A DNA stretch of 64,000 bases, taken from positions 4,272,065 through 4,336,064 of the forward strand of contig NZ_CP056122.1 of the NCBI RefSeq assembly GCF_018219455.1. Direction: 5' to 3'. This DNA is from Moritella sp. 5 (GTDB lineage: Bacteria; Pseudomonadota; Gammaproteobacteria; Enterobacterales; Moritellaceae). The translations under genes were made by a program, and so were the position numbers. Shown one piece after another: positions 9,873-19,638 of the stretch. The notes under the pieces were generated by a model that worked only from the letters and a program-made list of their open reading frames with translations, did no database searches and was not told where the DNA came from. Position 1 is the first letter of the stretch. Every line of letters starts with the position of its first letter.

Positions 9873-11093
9873 TTAACCAAAGTCATCGAGTAAGATGTTT
9901 TCATCTTCAACACCAAGATCTTTTAGCATACCGATAACAGCAGCATTCATCATTGGTGGACCACACATGTAGTACTCACAATCTTCTGGCGCTTCGTGAT
10001 TCGCAAGGTAATTCTCAAGGATCACGTTATGGATGAAGCCAGTGTAACCTTCCCAGTTATCTTCTGGTTGTGGATCACTTAATGCAACATGCCATTCAAA
10101 GTTTTCGTTTTCTTTAGCAAGCATATCGAAATCTTCTACATAGAACATTTCACGCTTAGAACGAGCACCATACCAGAATGAAACTTTACGGTCTGTATTC
10201 AGACGGTTAAGTTGATCGAAGATGTGTGAACGCATAGGCGCCATACCAGCACCACCACCAACAAATACCATTTCATTGTCAGTTTCTTTTGCGAAGAACT
10301 CACCAAATGGACCTGAGATAGTTACTTTATCGCCAGCTTTTAAGCTAAAGATGTACGAAGACATCTTACCCGCTGGTAAAGAAAGATTACGCGGCGGAGG
10401 CGTAGCAATACGCACGTTAAGCATAATAATACCTGCTTCTTCTGGCGCGTTAGCCATAGAGTAAGCACGAATTGTCTCTTCATCAACTTTAGATTCAATA
10501 TCAAAGAAACCAAAGTGTTTCCAGTCACCACGATACTCTTCAGGAATATCATAATCTGAATATTTAACATGGTGAGCAGGCGCTTCAATTTGGATATAAC
10601 CACCGGCGCGGAAAGGAACCGCTTCACCGTTTGGAATAGCCATTTTAAGCTCTTTAATGAACGTTGCTTTGTTATCGTTAGAGATAACTTCACATTCCCA
10701 TTTTTTAACACCAAAGATTTCTTCAGGTAGCTCGATGTCCATGTCAACTTTTACGCTAACTTGACATGCTAAACGCTCGCCTGCACGTGCTTCACCTTTA
10801 GATATGTGATCAAGTTCAGTTGGAAGAATGTCACCTCCACCTGATTTAATTGTCACACGACATTGGCCACATGTACCACCGCCACCACAAGCTGATGATA
10901 CAAAAATACCACTACCTGCAAGTGCTCCGAGTAATTTACCACCCGCTCCAGCTACCACTGATTTTTCAGCGTCACCGTTAATACTAATTGTAATATCACC
11001 TTCACTTACCAATTTAGACTTAGCAAACAGAATAACTGTTACTAGTGCTAAAACGATAATCGTGAACATGACTACGCCGAGAATGATTTCCAT
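9873..11093 (-). CDS. nqrF: Na+-NQR subunit F (NADH-oxidising)
   Basis: Entry subunit of Na+-translocating NADH:ubiquinone oxidoreductase. It takes electrons from NADH through FAD to a [2Fe-2S] cluster. The 406-residue protein has an N-terminal membrane helix (about 3-23) and a ferredoxin domain with cluster ligands C69, C75, C78 and C110. The FAD-binding RAYSMAN motif and the NADH-binding [11 protein letters not shown] segment follow, with the C-terminal DDFG typical of the family. The gene follows nqrE after a 48-base gap. Confidence 0.97.
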   Translation of the reverse strand: MEIILGVVMFTIIVLALVTVILFAKSKLVSEGDITISINGDAEKSVVAGAGGKLLGALAGSGIFVSSACGGGGTCGQCRVTIKSGGGDILPTELDHISKGEARAGERLACQVSVKVDMDIELPEEIFGVKKWECEVISNDNKATFIKELKMAIPNGEAVPFRAGGYIQIEAPAHHVKYSDYDIPEEYRGDWKHFGFFDIESKVDEETIRAYSMANAPEEAGIIMLNVRIATPPPRNLSLPAGKMSSYIFSLKAGDKVTISGPFGEFFAKETDNEMVFVGGGAGMAPMRSHIFDQLNRLNTDRKVSFWYGARSKREMFYVEDFDMLAKENENFEWHVALSDPQPEDNWEGYTGFIHNVILENYLANHEAPEDCEYYMCGPPMMNAAVIGMLKDLGVEDENILLDDFG

Positions 11094-11141
11094 CGACTTA
11101 TCCTTTGCTCTTGAAACATGCTGACCGAAGCCAGCTGTTTG

Positions 11142-11750
11142 TTATAACTGAATACCAGAAAATGACATGAAACCTAGCGCCATAAGACCTGCTGTAATAA
11201 AGGTAATCCCTAAACCACGTAGTCCATCTGGCACATCTGAATATTTCATTTTCTCACGAATACCGGCCATCGCAACGATAGCTAACATCCAACCTAGACC
11301 ACTACCAAAACCATATACTACTGATTCAGTGAAGTTGTAGTCACGTTGTACCATGAAAGATACACCACCGAAAATTGCACAGTTTACTGTGATCAACGGT
11401 AGGAAAATACCCAGTGCGTTATATAGAGCTGGTAAGAACTTGTCTAACACCATCTCTAAGATTTGTACTAGTGCAGCAATTACACCAATGAACGTGATGA
11501 AACCCAAGAAGCTTAAATCAGCTTCAGGGAAACCAGCCCATGCAAGAGCACCTGGTGCAAGTACGCCGCTATAGATAACTTGGTTAACAGGGATTGAAAT
11601 GGTAAGTACAGCTGTTACAGCTACACCAAGACCGATCGCTGTTGTCACTTTCTTAGATACCGCAAGGAATGTACACATGCCTAAGAAGAATGATAATGCT
11701 AAGTTTTCAATGAAAATAGCACGAACGAATAAACTAATATAATGTTCCAT
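11142..11750 (-). CDS. nqrE: Na+-NQR subunit E
   Basis: Integral membrane subunit of 202 residues with six hydrophobic helices. It includes [14 protein letters not shown] near the start and [15 protein letters not shown] in the middle; each contains the cysteine that, with NqrD, holds a membrane-embedded iron centre in known structures. It is homologous to NqrD with inverted topology. The gene starts 3 bases after the nqrD stop, so translation is probably coupled. Confidence 0.97.
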   Translation of the reverse strand: MEHYISLFVRAIFIENLALSFFLGMCTFLAVSKKVTTAIGLGVAVTAVLTISIPVNQVIYSGVLAPGALAWAGFPEADLSFLGFITFIGVIAALVQILEMVLDKFLPALYNALGIFLPLITVNCAIFGGVSFMVQRDYNFTESVVYGFGSGLGWMLAIVAMAGIREKMKYSDVPDGLRGLGITFITAGLMALGFMSFSGIQL

Positions 11751-11753
11751 TGT

Positions 11754-12383
11754 TTACCCCTTTGGCTCAACTTGCTCTGGTTTCCACGTACGTAGACCCC
11801 AAATCAATAAACCAATGATGAAGAATGCACTTGGCGGAAGTAGTAATAGGCCATTTGATTGGTACCAACCACCGTTTTGGATTAGTGGTAAGATTTCAAT
11901 ACCAAACCAAGTACCAGAACCAAAGATTTCACGTACTGTCGCAACAGCAAGTAAGATAGCACCGTAACCTAAACCGTTACCGATACCATCTAAGAAACTT
12001 GGAATTGGCTTGCTCTTCATTGCGTATGCTTCAGCACGACCCATTACGATACAGTTTGTAATGATAAGACCAACGAATACAGAAAGCTCTTTTGATAACT
12101 GGAATGCTACCGCTTTAAGCGTTTGGTCAACAACGATTACCAATGATGCAATGATTGCCATTTGCGCAATAATACGAACACTATTAGGAATAACGTTACG
12201 TACTAATGAGATAAAGAAACTTGAAAAGGCTGTTACTAACATTACCGCGATTGTCATTACAAACGCTGTTTCCATCTTAGTTGTTACAGCCAGAGCAGAA
12301 CAAACACCTAGGATTTGTAATGCAATTGGGTTGTTAGTAACAATAGGGGAAGTAACTACTTCTCTTAAGTCAGACTTAGCCAT
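11754..12383 (-). CDS. nqrD: Na+-NQR subunit D
   Basis: Integral membrane subunit of 209 residues with about six helices. It carries the [17 protein letters not shown] and [16 protein letters not shown] segments, each with the conserved cysteine for the NqrD/E metal centre. It overlaps the end of nqrC by 8 bases, a coupling arrangement common in this operon. Confidence 0.97.
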   Translation of the reverse strand: MAKSDLREVVTSPIVTNNPIALQILGVCSALAVTTKMETAFVMTIAVMLVTAFSSFFISLVRNVIPNSVRIIAQMAIIASLVIVVDQTLKAVAFQLSKELSVFVGLIITNCIVMGRAEAYAMKSKPIPSFLDGIGNGLGYGAILLAVATVREIFGSGTWFGIEILPLIQNGGWYQSNGLLLLPPSAFFIIGLLIWGLRTWKPEQVEPKG

Positions 12384-13149
12384 TGTTTAAGCCTCCGTTT
12401 TGCAATTTCTTCAAGAAAGGACCAAAACCGTTTTCACCAATCCAGAACTGGAATGTATTTTCAACACCTTGGCTAGTTAGCGTCGCGCCAGATAGACCAT
12501 CAATACCTGAAGGAGTCTTATCTTGACCGCCACCTTTCACGACACGGATTGCAACATCACCATTCGCATTGAATAGTTGTTTGCCTTCCCATTTAGCTGT
12601 CCACAGTGGGTTTAACACTTCACCACCTAGACCCGGAGTTTCACCTTGGTCATAGTACTGAATGCGTTTCACTGTTTTGCCATCTTTGTCGATTGCAACG
12701 AATGCATACATAGTTGACCATAGACCACGACCGTATACAGGCAGAACGTAAGATTCAACGTTACCTTGCGCATCTTTTACAAGATAAACATCAGCAACAT
12801 TTGAACGTCGTTTGATACCAGCAACATCTTTACCTTTTAGGTCAGTACTTTTCGCTAGGTCTTTTACGTTTTTAAGTTGATCAAATGTCGCTGCATTTTC
12901 TTCAACATACTCACCCGTACTTAAATCAACAAATTTAGCTTCAACAAATTCAGCGTAAATTTCGCCAACATTCGCATTTGCTTTTAACTTTCCAGCAACA
13001 GAAAGTAGGTTAGTTTGCTTGTCTAATGCTTTGTTAGCATTTTGAGCATCACGTAAGCCTACAGCTGCACCAGATACGATGATTGAACATACTAAACACA
13101 GCGCCGCAACGATTGTGATAGTTTTCATTGGAGTTTCTTTACTAGCCAT
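12376..13149 (-). CDS. nqrC: Na+-NQR subunit C (covalent FMN)
   Basis: A 257-residue subunit with one N-terminal membrane anchor (about 8-32) and a periplasmic FMN-binding domain. The flavinylation motif SGATLTS is present, with the acceptor threonine at about 223, which ApbE modifies. The open frame extends 24 codons further upstream, but that part lies inside nqrB and has no family counterpart. I therefore chose the ATG at 13149 ([10 protein letters not shown]), which overlaps nqrB by 8 bases. Confidence 0.96.
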   Translation of the reverse strand: MASKETPMKTITIVAALCLVCSIIVSGAAVGLRDAQNANKALDKQTNLLSVAGKLKANANVGEIYAEFVEAKFVDLSTGEYVEENAATFDQLKNVKDLAKSTDLKGKDVAGIKRRSNVADVYLVKDAQGNVESYVLPVYGRGLWSTMYAFVAIDKDGKTVKRIQYYDQGETPGLGGEVLNPLWTAKWEGKQLFNANGDVAIRVVKGGGQDKTPSGIDGLSGATLTSQGVENTFQFWIGENGFGPFLKKLQNGGLNNG

Positions 13150-14350
13150 TGCGTGCAAGTCTCCGTTTAATGTTAGCTTGAACAACAAAGTGATCAAATA
13201 GAGGTGCGAATAAGTTAGCAAATAAGATTGCTAGCATCATACCCTCTGGGAATGCAGGGTTAACTACACGAATCAGTACAACCATTAGACCGATAAGGAT
13301 ACCGTAAGCCCATTTACCGTTATCAGTAAATGATGCAGATACAGGATCAGTCGCCATGAACATCATACCGAATGCGAAACCACCCAGTACTAAATGCCAG
13401 TAGAATGGTACTTCGAACATAGGATTAGTGTCAGAACCAATCATGTTGAATAGTAAGCTTGTCGCTACCATACCAACCATTACACCAGCAACAATTCTCC
13501 ACGATGCGATACGAGCAAACAATAAAACACCGCCGCCTAATAGGATTAGTAATGTAGATACTTCACCCGTAGAACCTTGCATGTTACCAATGAATGCATC
13601 CGCCCAAGTCAGTGAACTTGTTAAACCTTCAAGACCGCCAGCAGCTGCAGAGCTTAGCGCTGTAGCACCAGAGAAACCATCAACAGCAGTCCAAACAGCA
13701 TCACCTGAAATGTCAGATGGGTATGCGAAGAATAAGAACGCACGACCTGCTAATGCAGGGTTTAAGAAGTTCTTACCTGTACCACCGAATACTTCTTTCG
13801 CGATGACAACACCGAAAGTAATACCGATAGCCGCTTGCCATAATGGAATATTAGCAGGCAGGATAAGTGCAAATAGGATAGATGTTACGAAGAAACCTTC
13901 ATTTACTTCATGCTTACGCACTGCTGCAAATAAAACTTCCCAGAAACCGCCCACTATAAACACTGTCGCGTAAATAGGGAGGAAATAAACTGCACCGTAC
14001 ACCATGTTTGCAAAGATGCCAGCACCCTCACCCATAGTAACGCCAAGCGCACTCAGTAGCGCAACATGCCAATCGTCAAATGCAATACCAGCACCTGTTG
14101 CGATAGCCGTATTTGCTTGAGCACCAATGTTGTACATACCCCAGAAAATCATTGGGAAAGTACACATCCACACCATAATCATGATACGTTTTAAATCGAT
14201 GTTATCACGTACGTGTGTTTTACCTTTTGTCACAAAGCCAGGTGTAAATAGGCCTGTTGCAATTGCTTCATACAGGGCAAACCACTTCTCGTGTTTACCA
14301 CCTGGTTCGAAGTGATGTTCAATCCCTTCGATATAATTCTTAAGACCCAT
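13142..14350 (-). CDS. nqrB: Na+-NQR subunit B (covalent FMN, Na+ channel subunit)
   Basis: The main membrane subunit, 402 residues, with about ten helices. It forms the sodium path and carries a covalently bound FMN and riboflavin in known enzymes. The flavinylation site SGATALS is visible with the acceptor threonine at residue 230. The N-terminus ([20 protein letters not shown]) is that expected for the family. It begins 2 bases after the nqrA stop, consistent with translational coupling. Confidence 0.97.
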   Translation of the reverse strand: MGLKNYIEGIEHHFEPGGKHEKWFALYEAIATGLFTPGFVTKGKTHVRDNIDLKRIMIMVWMCTFPMIFWGMYNIGAQANTAIATGAGIAFDDWHVALLSALGVTMGEGAGIFANMVYGAVYFLPIYATVFIVGGFWEVLFAAVRKHEVNEGFFVTSILFALILPANIPLWQAAIGITFGVVIAKEVFGGTGKNFLNPALAGRAFLFFAYPSDISGDAVWTAVDGFSGATALSSAAAGGLEGLTSSLTWADAFIGNMQGSTGEVSTLLILLGGGVLLFARIASWRIVAGVMVGMVATSLLFNMIGSDTNPMFEVPFYWHLVLGGFAFGMMFMATDPVSASFTDNGKWAYGILIGLMVVLIRVVNPAFPEGMMLAILFANLFAPLFDHFVVQANIKRRLARNG

Positions 14351-14352
14351 GC

Positions 14353-15693
14353 TTAACCTTCCTTCTCAATTGTCGTTAGACAATCACGTAGAATTGGACC
14401 AAAGTCGTACTTACCAGGGCAAGAGAAAGTACATAACGCTAAATCTTCTTCGTCTAATTCAAGACAACCTAACGTAACCGCTTCATCTGTATCACCCGTT
14501 ACTAATGAACGCAGTAACATAGTTGGTAAGATATCTAATGGCATAACGCGCTCATAGTTACCAATAGGCATCATTGCACGATCACTACCACCAGTGGTTG
14601 TAGTAAAGTTGAATTGACGTGCGCGGTTGAATGCAGAAGTAAATACGTTAGCGACAGAGAATTTGTCGCTACCAGGTTTCATGTACCCGATAAACTCTTT
14701 CTCACGGCCTTCAGCTAGTACACTGATTTGGCTGTGGTAACGGCCAAGATAAGCATGTACACCTTCAGACTTAACACCAGATAATACAGAACCTGAAATA
14801 ATGCGATTTTCACCAGCATTAAGTTCACTTGCAGTTAATTCTGTAATTGATGCGCCTAGACGAGTGCTAATTAAACGTGGATTTTTCACAGCAGGGCCTG
14901 CGAGTGAAATAACACGGTCAGTATGTAGTTCACCAGTAGTGAATAACTTACCAAAAGCGATAACATCCTGATAGCCAATAGACCAAACAGTACGGTTCGT
15001 ACCAGCTGATTCTAATAAGTGGATATGTGTACCAGCAAGACCAGCAGGATGAGGGCCAGCAAATGCTTGCTCTTCAACATTTGATGCTGTTGATTTAGGT
15101 AATGTACCTTCCGCTTTACAAACGTAAACTTTACCGCTTGTTAAAAGTGAAATAACATTTAAACCATCAACAAATGCATCGCTGTTTTGATTGATAATTA
15201 ATGCAGCATCTGCAGCTAATGGGTTAGTATCCATAGCTGTAACGAAAATTGCTGATGCATTACTATCAATTGCAGGAACACGGCTAAATGGACGAGTGCG
15301 TAATGCAGTCCATAAGCCTGAGTCTACAAGATTGTTAACCACTACATCGCGGTCAAGATTAGCAATTTCAGCTGATTTGAACTGAGCGAATTTCTCACTC
15401 TCGTTACCGTCAACGTCAATCACTACCGATTGTAAGACCCGCTTAGCGCCACGGTTAACTTCAGCAATTGTTCCTGCAGCGAAGGCTGTATATTTTACGC
15501 CCGGTGTCTTTTTGTCTTCAAAAAGAACCTGACCTTTCTTAACACGATCACCAACTTTAATACTCATTGTTGGGCGCATTCCAATATACTCTTCACCTAG
15601 AACAGCAACTCGTTTGATGGCAGGGCCATCATGAATCACTTGCTCAGGTTTACCTGCGATAGGTAGATCCAGTCCTTTTTTTATCGTAATCAT
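14353..15693 (-). CDS. nqrA: Na+-NQR subunit A
   Basis: Cytoplasmic subunit of 446 residues that contributes to ubiquinone binding and stabilises the complex. The start ATG at 15693 gives [16 protein letters not shown], the typical first residues. The open frame continues 17 codons upstream with a Phe/Val-rich run that has no family match and is not used. It contains the biotinyl-lipoyl-like N-terminal fold segments [15 protein letters not shown] and the C-terminal [19 protein letters not shown]. It is the first gene of the eight-gene operon nqrABCDEF-apbE-nqrM. Confidence 0.97.
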   Translation of the reverse strand: MITIKKGLDLPIAGKPEQVIHDGPAIKRVAVLGEEYIGMRPTMSIKVGDRVKKGQVLFEDKKTPGVKYTAFAAGTIAEVNRGAKRVLQSVVIDVDGNESEKFAQFKSAEIANLDRDVVVNNLVDSGLWTALRTRPFSRVPAIDSNASAIFVTAMDTNPLAADAALIINQNSDAFVDGLNVISLLTSGKVYVCKAEGTLPKSTASNVEEQAFAGPHPAGLAGTHIHLLESAGTNRTVWSIGYQDVIAFGKLFTTGELHTDRVISLAGPAVKNPRLISTRLGASITELTASELNAGENRIISGSVLSGVKSEGVHAYLGRYHSQISVLAEGREKEFIGYMKPGSDKFSVANVFTSAFNRARQFNFTTTTGGSDRAMMPIGNYERVMPLDILPTMLLRSLVTGDTDEAVTLGCLELDEEDLALCTFSCPGKYDFGPILRDCLTTIEKEG

Positions 15694-16107
15694 ACTCACA
15701 TGCACTACTTTTTTTAGGAAGATAAAGAACACTTTTATCAACAAAAAACGGCACGCCTAAAACAACCCACAAGTAGGTACTCACAAGGCGGTACGTCTTA
15801 GTTAACAAAAAATTTTGGCTTATTCTAGCACTAATTTAATATGATTGCTCGCACTTCATCATGTAACGAGTACTTATAAAGCAAACTTATTAAAGCGTAA
15901 CTAAACCATAAATAAAAGATTAAAAACAAAAGCTTAAACCATATAAAAATACATAAACCACTTAATAAAGTAAAAAAAAATATTTTATTAAGCTCATTTT
16001 AATCATATTTAATGATAGATCGATTAATTGAAAAAACAGCTTCGAGAATTAACATGGACTCACAGTATGTAACATATAATTAATCATTTATTTAAATTTA
16101 CGGATAA
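15694..16107. other. 414-base gap upstream of the nqr operon
   Basis: Contains the promoter region of nqrA on the minus strand and the 3' side of bolA. A GC-richer island at about 15747-15800 has loosely complementary ends (GGCACGCCT and AGGCGGTACGT) that could fold in the nqrA leader, but the pairing is imperfect. The rest is very AT-rich with poly-A runs near 15970. No gene or clear operator is visible. Confidence 0.5.
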
Positions 16108-16419
16108 TTAGCCTAAACAGTCTGGAGACTCGGGCATTTTTTGATCTTGATCATTTTTTTTAGCCCATTGTTCAGGGGTATAGGCATGAATTGATAATGC
16201 GTGAATCCCCGCTTCAAATTGAGCAACCAACGCACTGTTAACCATCCGATGACGTGCAATCAACATTTTCCCTTCAAATTCCGTCGCAACGACCACCACC
16301 GAAAAATGGATTTCAGTGCCCGGTGGCACATTGTGTTTATGACTATCACAAACCACCTCTAAATGCTGAATATCAAAGTTCGCCAATAACTGCTGTTTAA
16401 TATCGTTACCTAATGACAT
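16108..16419 (-). CDS. bolA: BolA-family protein
   Basis: A 103-residue BolA-domain protein. The central motif GKMLIARHRMVNSAL and HALSIHAYTPEQW match BolA proper, which works with monothiol glutaredoxins in iron-sulfur handling and acts as a morphogene and transcription regulator in stress. The position next to yajG and ampG matches the ampG-yajG-bolA order of enteric bacteria and supports bolA rather than ibaG (yrbA). It is transcribed away from rlmG; both promoters lie in the 74-base gap. Confidence 0.93.
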   Translation of the reverse strand: MSLGNDIKQQLLANFDIQHLEVVCDSHKHNVPPGTEIHFSVVVVATEFEGKMLIARHRMVNSALVAQFEAGIHALSIHAYTPEQWAKKNDQDQKMPESPDCLG

Positions 16420-16493
16420 TTAAAAACCTCTTCTTTATATATTTAGTAAAATAACAGTGTAAAATGCACGATCAACCTTAACTGGATCATATT

Positions 16494-17621
16494 ATGAACA
16501 CTGAACTATCTCTTGAAAGTATCGAATTATCTTTGTACCGCTACCCTAAACGTAGCGTTGAGCAACTGCAAGCTTGGGACTCTGCTGATGAGTATATTCT
16601 TAATACTGTTGCAGATTTAACGCTTGCTGAACAATCTTCAATACTTATCTTCAATGATAGTTTTGGTGCATTAACCTGTGCGTATAATCAACACAATGTA
16701 ACGACAGTAAGTGATTCGTGGATCAGCCATGCGGCAATCGCGCAAAATCTAGATGAAAATGAGTTAAGCACAGAACAAGTAAAAGTCCAAGACTGTCTTG
16801 CGGCGTTACCGAAAAATATTGATTTAGTATTAATTAAGATCCCACGTACATTATCTTTATTAGAACATCAACTGGCAATGCTTAGCCATGTTGTTACTCC
16901 TAACACAAAGATCATTGCGGGTGCAAAAGCGAAAGATATTCATAATTCTACCTTAGCGTTATTTGAAAAGTACCTCGGCGAAACTAAAACATCATTAGCG
17001 AAGAAAAAATCACGTTTGATCTTCTCGACTATCACAGAAACGAAAGCATTAGAGATCCCAGCGCCAGTAGCTTGGGATGTAGCGAAAACAAATATCTCTT
17101 TATCTAATCATGCCAATGTATTTTCACGTAACAATTTAGATATTGGCGGCAACTTCTTCATGCAGCATTTACCAAAAGGTGAATACCAGCATATTATCGA
17201 TCTTGGCTGTGGTAACGGTATTATCGGTATTACTGCCGCACGCTTAAACCCACAAGCTAAAATCACTTTTGTCGATGAGTCATTCATGGCAATTGCATCA
17301 GCGAAAGAAAATGCCGCGGCTAATATCGCCAATCACGAACCGGACATTGAGTTTTTGGTGAATAACTGCCTTTACGATTACGAACCACACAGTGTAGATT
17401 TGGTGTTATGTAACCCTCCATTTCACCAAGAAAAAGCCATTACCGATCATATTGCATGGCAAATGTTCAAAGATGCTCACCGCGCATTAGCTTGGGGTGG
17501 CGCACTTTATATTGTTGGTAATCGTCATCTTGATTACCATATCAAACTTGACCGCCTATTCGACAATCATGAAGTTGTCGCATCAAATGCCAAGTTCGTT
17601 ATTATTAAGGCACAAAAATAA
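16494..17621 (+). CDS. rlmG: 23S rRNA (guanine-1835-N2)-methyltransferase RlmG
   Basis: A 375-residue protein with a degenerate N-terminal and a catalytic C-terminal methyltransferase domain. It resembles E. coli RlmG (YgjO) throughout: LQAWDSADEYIL, FNDSFGALTCA, IIAGAKAKDIHNSTLALFEK and NHANVFSR. The SAM-binding motif DLGCGNGIIGI is near residue 240, and the NPPF catalytic motif of N2-guanine methyltransferases near 307. These segments favour RlmG over the related RsmC. It methylates G1835 of 23S rRNA. It is adjacent to yajG, 1 base before its ATG, so the two may be cotranscribed. Confidence 0.92.
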   Translation: MNTELSLESIELSLYRYPKRSVEQLQAWDSADEYILNTVADLTLAEQSSILIFNDSFGALTCAYNQHNVTTVSDSWISHAAIAQNLDENELSTEQVKVQDCLAALPKNIDLVLIKIPRTLSLLEHQLAMLSHVVTPNTKIIAGAKAKDIHNSTLALFEKYLGETKTSLAKKKSRLIFSTITETKALEIPAPVAWDVAKTNISLSNHANVFSRNNLDIGGNFFMQHLPKGEYQHIIDLGCGNGIIGITAARLNPQAKITFVDESFMAIASAKENAAANIANHEPDIEFLVNNCLYDYEPHSVDLVLCNPPFHQEKAITDHIAWQMFKDAHRALAWGGALYIVGNRHLDYHIKLDRLFDNHEVVASNAKFVIIKAQK

Positions 17622-17622
17622 T

Positions 17623-18183
17623 ATGCTAAAAAAACTGCTGTTAAATATCAGTCTATTACTACTAACCGCCTGTGCGAGTCCCCCTCAGCAAGTTAATATT
17701 ACGGCTGAGCCAGCGCCATTAGCAACGCAATATGCAGGTACTCAGGTTTCGATAACAAGTAAAGACATCCGTGATGCGAATTACTTAATTGCGATCCATA
17801 AAGTCGGAGAACCAGCACAGTTGCTTAATAACCAAAGTTCACTGGTTAACCTTACAACGGCGAAACTACAACAGGGATGGGAGCAACAAGGCTTAGTGTT
17901 CTCACCACAAGCAGATATCGCGATTAATCTTGAACTGCAAACGGCAAGAATTGATGTTCAGCAAGATAGTTTTGAGCATCAAGCTGAATCAACGCTAATG
18001 CTGATCGTATCAATTGATAATAAAGGTCAAACACTGACGAAGCAATTTCGCAGTGCATCAACCTTAACAGGCGCATTTAGCCCATCAATGAGTGACTTAG
18101 AAACAAAGTTTTCTCAGCAATTATCGTCGATATTGAACGATGTATTTAATGATCAACAAATCAATGATTATCTAACACGTTAA
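17623..18183 (+). CDS. yajG: YajG-type lipoprotein
   Basis: A 186-residue putative outer-membrane lipoprotein. The N-terminus MLKKLLLNISLLLLTAC is a lipoprotein signal with the modified cysteine at 17. The open frame runs upstream into rlmG, but the ATG at 17623 gives the only sensible signal peptide. The body matches the YajG type (periplasmic, mixed alpha/beta, function unknown). Gene order with bolA and ampG supports the name. A strong hairpin follows the stop codon. Confidence 0.85.
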   Translation: MLKKLLLNISLLLLTACASPPQQVNITAEPAPLATQYAGTQVSITSKDIRDANYLIAIHKVGEPAQLLNNQSSLVNLTTAKLQQGWEQQGLVFSPQADIAINLELQTARIDVQQDSFEHQAESTLMLIVSIDNKGQTLTKQFRSASTLTGAFSPSMSDLETKFSQQLSSILNDVFNDQQINDYLTR

Positions 18184-18230
18184 TTGTAATAATTATTTAA
18201 CTCGCTAATTATAGTGAGCATACAATTGCA

Positions 18231-18280
18231 AAAGCCTCGCTCGATGACTTATCACAAGTATCGAGCGAGGCTTTATTTTT
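18231..18280 (+). terminator. Bidirectional terminator between yajG and the cyclophilin gene
   Basis: A perfect 15-bp stem pairs 18231-18245 with 18260-18274 around a 14-base loop. It is flanked by T-rich sequence on the plus side (CTTTATTTTT) and A-rich sequence on the other. It separates two converging genes. Confidence 0.9.
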
Positions 18281-18317
18281 CTTACTGTAACCGATTAGAA
18301 ATAATCGTTAAACTCGA

Positions 18318-18896
18318 CTATTTCAGCATAGTGATGCTTTCAATCACAATGTTAGTTAATGGTACATCACTGTAATACTTCTTTTTACCTGTTGGTTGTT
18401 TTGCCATCTGATCAACAACATCCATCCCTTTTGTCACTCGGCCAAATACAGCATAACCCGCTTGCGACGGACTTGAACCCGAGCGATCTAAGAAATTATT
18501 GTCTTTTAGATTAATGAAAAACTGCGATGTAGCTGAGTTGGGGTTATTGGTTCGCGCCAGTGACAGTGTGCCACGCTCATTACTCAAGCCATTATTCGCT
18601 TCATTAACAACTGGTTTTTTTGTTACCTGCTTTTCAAGATTTTCATTAAAACCACCAGTTTGCGCCATAAATCCTGGGATCACGCGGTGAAAAATAATGC
18701 CGCTATAAAAATCACTTTTAACATAACTGATAAAGTTAGCCACAGACACGGGGGCTTGCGCTGGATATAGCTCAATCGTAATATCGCCAAGGTTAGTTTT
18801 GATTAAAGCTTTAGTTTCTGCCGCGATCGCGGTATTAAACATAAATGTTGAACACAAAATTAAGAGTAATTTTGCAAAAAAGTGATTTATTCGCAT
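18318..18896 (-). CDS. ppiA: Periplasmic peptidyl-prolyl cis-trans isomerase (cyclophilin)
   Basis: A 192-residue cyclophilin with a Sec signal peptide (about residues 1-25, ending NTAIA), so it acts in the periplasm as a folding catalyst. The family core is intact: FHRVIPGFMAQTGGF contains the catalytic arginine and phenylalanine region, followed by SLARTNNPNSATSQFFINL. Length and signal match PpiA of E. coli (190 residues), whereas the cytoplasmic PpiB lacks a signal. It is transcribed alone. Confidence 0.92.
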   Translation of the reverse strand: MRINHFFAKLLLILCSTFMFNTAIAAETKALIKTNLGDITIELYPAQAPVSVANFISYVKSDFYSGIIFHRVIPGFMAQTGGFNENLEKQVTKKPVVNEANNGLSNERGTLSLARTNNPNSATSQFFINLKDNNFLDRSGSSPSQAGYAVFGRVTKGMDVVDQMAKQPTGKKKYYSDVPLTNIVIESITMLK

Positions 18897-19029
18897 GATA
18901 TAGGTTCCATTCAGTTATAAAAATAAGCGTATGCTTCGCTACTATAGCAGATGTTTGATCTATAAAGGGTCTTTCAACATCTTAGTCATTGACGATCACG
19001 CTCATTACATGAATATAAATTTTTTTTAT

Positions 19030-19052
19030 TTTTTAAGTGCAACACTTAAAAA
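19030..19052. repeat. AT-rich palindrome in the gap before 19176
   Basis: TTTTTTAAGTG and CACTTAAAAAA are exact inverted copies around a CAA centre. It lies between two divergent genes. It could be a transcription-factor site or a weak terminator; nothing decides between these. Confidence 0.5.
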
Positions 19053-19175
19053 AATTAATCTTTTGAGATGTTTCACACTTTACTCATAAATCAGCATTAA
19101 GAATACGCTAATTAATGACAGCCAAACATTTTCGTCTAGGATTAAAATGAGATACTAACAAATGAGGAGATTTGC

Positions 19176-19517
19176 ATGGAAGCGAAAAAGTTCATTGACG
19201 ATAAATCTGACGTTTTAGCTAACTATCTCGATTTTTTTCTAATGAAAAAACTTAGTTATGCGCAATTAAACCATTTTCTCTGGGAAACATTACGAGAATG
19301 GGATGATTTGGATATTTATGACGAGTCGACAAGTAGCTGCAAAGAACAGGTTTTTTGGTTCCTGTTATTTGAGCTAAAAAGCTGGTCAAGCCAACAGATT
19401 TTTTCCAACAAAATATTGCGCCAGCAATTACATACAGGTGCTTTATTTCTACAGGGTCAGGGGGTTAAACCATACAACTGTATTGGTATTAGACCTATCA
19501 CGGAATATTTGGACTAA
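19176..19517 (+). CDS. Small hypothetical protein next to ampG
   Basis: A 113-residue soluble protein I cannot assign. It is acidic, with aromatic-rich segments (LSYAQLNHFLWETLREWDD and FWFLLFELKSW), no signal peptide and no membrane helix; it looks mostly helical. A strong ribosome site (GAGGAG, 6 bases before the ATG) supports it as a real gene. It stands 121 bases upstream of ampG in the same direction, with a short hairpin between them. The location suggests a link with ampG only by proximity. Confidence 0.8.
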   Translation: MEAKKFIDDKSDVLANYLDFFLMKKLSYAQLNHFLWETLREWDDLDIYDESTSSCKEQVFWFLLFELKSWSSQQIFSNKILRQQLHTGALFLQGQGVKPYNCIGIRPITEYLD

Positions 19518-19638
19518 TTTCGCCATCACAATTATAAAACATAATCGATTAAATTAAATTAAACCAAGCCCAGTCTGTTGTCGGGCTTATTAAATTCATA
19601 AAAATACGGTAGTATCAGCAAACACTTACGTTAGATGG

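Noticed and set aside
10340-10747. 135-residue minus-strand frame within nqrF
   Set aside because: Same strand, other frame of nqrF; leucine- and lysine-rich with no start signal.
13428-13973. 181-residue plus-strand frame inside nqrB
   Set aside because: Antisense shadow of a biased, highly expressed gene; composition Pro/Thr/Ala-rich without any family feature.
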